In this document: positions 58,748-64,000 of the stretch, piece by piece
How positions within the stretch are numbered: the stretch's first letter is position 1
Layout of the letters: each line of letters begins with the position of its first letter
Source: Pyricularia pennisetigena
Taxonomy: Eukaryota > Ascomycota > Sordariomycetes > Magnaporthales > Pyriculariaceae
NCBI RefSeq assembly: GCF_004337985.1
Contig: NC_043741.1
Location: 4,020,698-4,084,697 of the forward strand
Length of the DNA: 64,000 nucleotides
Direction: 5' to 3'
Notes under the pieces: model-generated
The model's database searches: none
The model's input: only the letters and a program-made list of their open reading frames with translations
What the model was told of the DNA's origin: nothing
Translations under genes and position numbers: made by a program

Positions 58748-58830
58748 NNNNNNNNNNNNNNNNNNNNNNNNNNNNNNNNNNNNNNNNNNNNNNNNNNNNN
58801 NNNNNNNNNNNNNNNNNNNNNNNNNNNNNN
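58748..58830. other. assembly gap (83 N)
   Basis: Short N run inside the intergenic region; the flanking frames are not coding. Confidence 0.98.
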
Positions 58831-60785
58831 TTGAAATTTCTGACTGCAACTGTAAACAATTGGATGGGCATGGCGCCCCCGCCCAGAGAATGGAAATCAG
58901 GACACCTCCATATCACACCCATGGCTTGCCTGGACGGCCCAGCCTTTCGGATTTTTTGGCTACCCTAATTAGATTGACTGCCAATCACTAAAGAAGAGTC
59001 GCCTTGGACCCTGGCTGGAGCTAATTTACTTGGACAAGTAGGCAGACTTGGCAATATAATAATTACCACAGTAATTCACTCGCAATTGGGAAGCATTGCA
59101 TTATGTCTTGTTTCGTAAAGGTAGTTTACCAACTATCCTGGTACTTGGATAGCCCGAGGTAGCTTGTTAGATACCTACCCTATTGTAAGGGAACCTACAA
59201 TAATCACCAGCAGCCTTCATGCCAGCATCAGCGTCATCTTCAGGTCTGCCGGACATCTAGATGATGCTGATGGCCACAATTCTCCGCCACCCATACCCCT
59301 GCTGAAACCTTGCCGCCTCCTTTACGGTTGGTATACGACGTATTGCTATTATAGAGAACATCCAATCACTAGGTGTTGTCGCATGTCGTCGATATTTTCG
59401 GTTTGTGCGGGCTTCCCATATGCGCCCTTGATTCAATCGTTACTACCTAAAAACTAGTTGACGGGTCAATCTTGGAGCTCGAGGCCCACAATTCCACACA
59501 CCGCTGAGCAAGTGTGAGCGAGTGAGTTGATATTGGAGCCTGAAAATGACTTAGCACCTTTTGCAGTTAGTTCCATTATGGTCTAGTTTAGTCTAGGTCC
59601 CTGTTGCTTTGCGCCAAGGGTCCCGGACATAGGGGTCCTCACCACTCGTGCGGACCAGTTAGTGACCAACCGACCGAGCAAATGCGGGTGAAATGCTCCC
59701 GCCTCGATAATGTAGAAAAAAAAAACAAACCAAACCCATTATCAAAAATCTTCAGAGCCGAAGAGGCCACAGCCACTCTTCTGGATCCTGGTGCTTCAAA
59801 CAGAAACAAAGAAAGCAAGATGGATCTCATGCGGCTCCTGCCGATCCCGTTGCGCGTTGCTTGCCAAATCCGCTTAGCCAACCTTCTCGAAAATGGGGTT
59901 CCATTATTATTTGCTACTAGTCTAGGTCTACTAAAGGTACGTACCTACTGCATGCATCTGGAGAATGAGACGTTATACCAAGGTTGACCATGAGCTCCTC
60001 ACCTCACTCAGCTTAGAAGTCGCATACCCGGACTGGGGGACGGACTGGGCAAATATTGCATGCCCCGCGGTCCACCTTGCATGAGAAAAAAAATTAGCAA
60101 AAAAATAAAAAAAAATAAAAGGCATCAAAATGGCCGTGGCGCATCCGAGAGGAGGAAGATATCCAAGGGACATCAGCTGCAGTGAACTCTATCCCACTCT
60201 TCAAAGTACCTGATGTGTACAAGCTACCTGCCCCTTGTCAAGGCATCCACCAACTTTACTTCGTAGCTCAACGTGCCAGCAAAGATACGTCCCCACCACC
60301 TCCCGCACTGCTTCCCCACTCAAGGTTCCCCGCGCGCAACATCAAGAACCAGCATCGGGGAGGGGAGAGCTGTTTTTTTTTTTTTTTTTTTTTTTCTCGC
60401 GACGCCGTTGCCTTTTATAGCGATGTAAGAATCCAAACTTGCTTGCAACATGCCACTGTCAAGTATATTTGAGAAGCTGGGTCAAGTGATTACCCACTTG
60501 CTATTGAAACTAGAAGGTTCCTGGATCAAAGGTTCTCAACTGAGCAGTGTCCAAGTTTTCTAACCACAAAAAAAGCACCCAGGTTCCTATCTGAATATAT
60601 GAATCCCCCAATACGAGGCCGATGTTTCAGTGTTGTCTTTGTATTTGGGATGGCGTACATGGTGCTTTTTTCATTTTTTTTTTTTTTTTATACTTTTATT
60701 TTTGTTTTACACAGATAAAATTGCCTGGAGAAAGTCGTGGGAAAGCCACAATTTGTACATGGGGAAAAAACGAGAAAAGAAAAAA

Positions 60786-60808
60786 ACACACACACACACA
60801 CACACACA
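60786..60808. repeat. (AC)n microsatellite
   Basis: About eleven AC units following an A-rich stretch. Confidence 0.9.
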
Positions 60809-61300
60809 AGTTGGGTACCTACAGTAAGCACTTTTCTGCGCCGCTGCTATGCAGTTCTGCCCGCCTACCGGGGCAATGGATGGAGGGTCAAGGACAAGAG
60901 AGACTACTGCTTGCAGGGGCCCCGATGGTTGCATTAGCAGCCCGTGCAAGGAGTTGACGACTGGCAGACAGGGGGGCGGAGGGCATGCAATGGTGCGTTA
61001 GAGGTGGGGCGGCAACATTGCTCCGTCTGGCCGCTTCAAGCCGCCGCCTTGAAGCAACCCGGTCCAGTTGACCATACCAGCAATGGCAATTATGGTGCCA
61101 GACTTATTTTATGCATTTGTACTCTTTGTCGCGAATAGGCCGAGCTACGGACGTGTCGGCACAGCTTATAACAGAAGGTTTTATGAGAAATTTTCATTGG
61201 CATTATGGGTTTTCTTTCTAACGAGTTTTTCCCTTCCTCTTTCGGGGTTTGCTTGCCCCTTGTCTAGGTGGCTACCAGTGGGGGTATAAATTATTACATA

Positions 61301-61376
61301 CAAAAAATAAAAAAAATAAAAGAATAAAAAAAAATAAAAGAATAAAAAAAAATAAAAGAAAATTAAAAATTAAAAA
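61301..61376. repeat. A-rich AATAAA-type tandem tract
   Basis: Imperfect tandem copies of AATAAAA/GAATAAAA units about 740 bp upstream of the velB start. Low complexity; no coding. Confidence 0.8.
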
Positions 61377-62116
61377 CCCCTCGTCCACTCCCATGCGAAT
61401 GAGCATCATCAGTAGCGAGTATCAAGGCGCGATCAAACATAATAATCCACCTTCCGTCATCCTCCGCATGTCCGCCTAGAGTAAGTATTGTGAGCCTCCA
61501 TGTCGGTCGGCGGCGGCGTCGAAGGCGCGACTCGAGGGGAACGGAACCTTGGTTCCACCAGAACCAATCTCACCTCTAGATTAGTCTATAATTCAACACT
61601 ACCTGCCCATAAGTAACCCAACAACCAAAAAACCAAACCAAAGAACCAGACTTTTGGACACCGACATAAATCCCAGCGCCTCCTCCCCATCCATCGGCCT
61701 GTCAACTCATGGTAACCGAGTTCCATTTCATCACCGTCAATCCCTGGTTCCAATTGGTTCTAACAAAACACAATATTCATAATTCGTTCAGACGCACCAA
61801 CCACTCAGCGCGCCATCGTCATCAGCCTGTCAGGCCCCGCACAGCGAACTGACTACTGAGCTGGGCTAGGTGCCGAACAAACCTGCAGCCTATTCCTTCA
61901 ACTCGCTCTGCGCAAAATCAAGCCGCCCTCCTTGGCATTGACCTTGTTATTTTCCCGATAGACCGCTCGCGACTCCGACGACCAGCACGAGCTCTTGGTC
62001 TGACATTGCTTCGGTCGCGTGCGTGTCCAAAGGCCAACAAGAAAAGAGAAAGAGCGCAATAGTTTAAACAACAGAAAAGAGCTTGACTGCGGGGGGTCGT
62101 CGCCACTTTTTTCATT

Positions 62117-63914
62117 ATGAACCCTGGTTACTCGTCCACGGCCAGCCAGCCAGGCCACAACCCTTCCGCGATGCCTCACGATGTCCACCACGCGCTGCCT
62201 GCCATTGGTCATCCCGGCAGCTACCACGCGTCCATGCCTCAGCTGCCGTCTATTCCTCCGCCGATGCCTTCGCACTACTCGGACCAGTACGGCATGATGC
62301 AACAACCGCAGGACCAGCCGGCAGCCTCCTCTACTACCGAAGGCGCCGCCGAGACGAAGCCAAGCGCAGATGCTTTGGCAAGGACCCAGAAGAAGCTCCA
62401 GCCCCATGTCGGCGAGCAGGATGGTCGCAAATACCGGTTCGTGGTCATATAGAAACTGCTGCTCCCGACACGGGCCAACTGCCACTGCGGCCTCGTCCTG
62501 TGACAGCCAACTAACCGAATATTGTTTTTTTTTTTTTTTTTTGTGAGCAGGCTTGATGTCGTGCAACAACCAAAAAGGGCGCGAATGTGTGGCTTTGGAG
62601 ACAAGGTGCGTATTATCGACCGTTTGGCTTCTGTCCTAAGGGCTCTTTTGCGGGCAAGCTGTACCAGTGCCATGAAGGCTAACGTACTTGGTGATGGGGT
62701 TTTCAGGACCGAAGGCCTATAACTCCCCCACCTTGCATTCGCCTCATCGTAACCGATGCTGTCACGGGCAAGGAGATTGACTGCAAGTAAGTTTAATTCT
62801 CGCTTGTGCAAACAAAGAGATGAGAGAAGATGAAGAAGAAAAATCCGATCGCGTTGCGTGAAGTTGGAGCGCTGACATCATACCCAGCGAAATCGAGCAC
62901 ACAATGTATGTCCTCAACGTCGATCTCTGGTCTGAGGATGCGCAGCAGGAGGTAAATCTTGTCCGTCACACTTCCGCCACGCCTTCCATCTCGTCAACTA
63001 CTCCGGCCTCCTTCGCGCAAATTGATTCAACTTCGCCGGCGTTCGCTCAGATTCCTGGCACGAATCGCGACATGCCATCCTACCCCCAGTCCCAGGCGTA
63101 TGCGCCAAGCGTAACGCCCTTTGCCCAACAGGGAGGCTATGGACAGCAATCAATATCTCCAGGTAAGTGCTAATATGCTTTAGGCCTATCGTCGCGCCGC
63201 CCAAATAGGAAATTCTTCTGACACCTCTTCTGAAGTTGGTCCGCACTACGGCATGGTGGCCAACACGTACGGTGGTCAAGGGGGCTACACGTACGCCTCG
63301 CCCACCGACATGCACCCGCACCAACTAGGCTCTCAAGTAGGACCTTATGGGCCCCGGATTTTCAACGGAGCTCCAGATATGGGCATGCATCAGCGGATGG
63401 CGCTGCAGGGGACGCACCAAGGCGCTCCTCCCCAAGGAATGTTTACAAGGAACCTTATCGGCAGCTTATCCGCCAGTGCTTTCCGGCTGAACGACCCCCA
63501 GGAAAAGATTGGCATCTGGTTTGTGTTGCAAGATTTGAGCGTCCGGACAGAGGGGATCTTTCGGTAAGACAGCACTCCAAGCCGCCTATGGTAGCGGGTT
63601 ATATCTCAAGATGCGACTAGTGCTTGTACTAACTCCTTGGCTTAAGTCTACGTTTCTCATATGTCAACGTCGGAGCTCCGACCAGGACTCCCAATGGCGG
63701 CCCTGCCAACCAAACGTCTATCCTCAACACAGGAAAAGCGCCCATTCTTGCGTCATGTTTCAGCGACGCTTTCCAAGTTTACTCGGCCAAGAAGTTCCCA
63801 GGTGTTTGCGAAAGCACGCCTTTGAGCAAATGTTTTGCCGGGCAAGGAATCAAGATTCCGATTCGCAAGGCAGAAGGTGGTGGTAAAAACAATGATGACG
63901 ATGACGACTATTGA
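62117..63914 (+). CDS. velB: velvet-family regulator VelB
   Basis: Six exons, 62117-62436, 62551-62605, 62707-62786, 62888-63162, 63236-63563 and 63647-63914, join in phase to 441 residues. VelB pairs with VeA (and LaeA) or VosA and controls development, light response and secondary metabolism in the nucleus. The velvet fold begins after a Pro/Gln-rich N-terminus of about 105 residues: LDVVQQPKRARMCGFGDK, DRRPITPPPCIRLIV, IEHTMYVLNVDLWSEDAQQEVNLV. It is then split by a disordered Ser/Pro/Gly/Tyr-rich insert of about 120 residues (roughly 215-330) and resumes at FTRNLIGSLSASAFRLND, GIWFVLQDLSVRTEGIFRLRFSYVNVG and FPGVCESTPLSKCFAGQGIKIPIRK. It ends in an acidic DDDDDY tail. The split velvet domain is a known VelB trait and separates it from VeA, VosA and VelC. 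Intron 1 has an 18-nt T-run close to its 3' splice site. Confidence 0.96.
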
Positions 63915-64000
63915 TTTGATTGCATATCGCATTAAATCATGAATGCAACTGCGGTTCTTGTTTTGTATTTCTTTTCCTTCCTTCTTTCGCTCATCCTTTT

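Larger units (their letters stand above)
55825..62116. other. long intergenic region upstream of velB
   Basis: About 6.3 kb without a supported gene. It includes G15 near 56995-57009, A-rich tracts near 57797-57836 and 60088-60119, a small N gap, T-runs (60374-60395), and AC and AATAAA tracts. The last 600 bp is pyrimidine/CA-rich and probably the velB promoter and leader. Confidence 0.5.

Overview
The window is chromosomal DNA of a filamentous ascomycete (Pezizomycotina, most likely a Sordariomycete). The evidence is: spliced genes with short 70-135 bp introns carrying GT..AG and CTNAC-type branch points; a velvet-family regulator (VelB) and a PalF-type arrestin, both typical of filamentous fungi; fungal-type telomerase reverse transcriptase; and an AT-rich block with the loss of CA/TG dinucleotides expected of repeat-induced point mutation (RIP). 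The 43-bp inverted repeats and TA target site of the transposon resemble the Pot2/Fot1 group. That hints at Magnaporthales, but it is only a guess. The assembly has two N gaps (40003-40895 and 58748-58830), both in low-gene regions.

Layout. 0.9-3.4 kb: a GPI-anchored secreted protein (+) and a membrane-associated short-chain dehydrogenase (-). 5.9-10.3 kb: a phenol 2-monooxygenase-like FAD enzyme (+) convergent with mitochondrial methylmalonate-semialdehyde dehydrogenase (-). 11.4-13.4 kb: calnexin (-). 15.2-17.0 kb: the methionine-salvage enzyme MDE1/MtnB (+) and a small Cys-rich GPI protein (-). 19.9-20.8 kb: GINS subunit SLD5 (-), visible only after joining three exons. 23.1-25.1 kb: a Cys-rich single-pass membrane protein (+). 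25.5-28.1 kb: molybdenum cofactor sulfurase hxB (-). 28.6-30.5 kb: a RIP-mutated DNA transposon with intact ends. 31.0-33.0 kb: replication licensing factor CDC6 (+). 37.0-39.5 kb: PalF (+). 41-42.4 kb: a wax-synthase-domain acyltransferase whose 5' part lies in the gap. 42.8-46.8 kb: telomerase reverse transcriptase in eight exons (-). 49.7-55.8 kb: a DH-BAR-SH3 RhoGEF of 2003 residues (+). 62.1-63.9 kb: velB (+).

Most genes are housekeeping or regulatory and are not an operon or biosynthetic cluster. Themes are ER quality control (calnexin), replication and telomeres (SLD5, CDC6, TERT), environmental and developmental signalling (PalF, VelB, RhoGEF) and catabolism or cofactors (monooxygenase, MMSDH, MDE1, HxB). 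No gene cluster for a novel defence or metabolic system was found. The least understood pieces are the Cys-rich membrane protein at 23.1 kb, the two small secreted GPI proteins, the transposon whose ends escaped RIP, and long T-runs placed next to several 5' splice sites. Gene models were built by reading splice sites and checking phase; every multi-exon model listed as complete closes in frame. No tRNA, rRNA or CRISPR feature could be supported.
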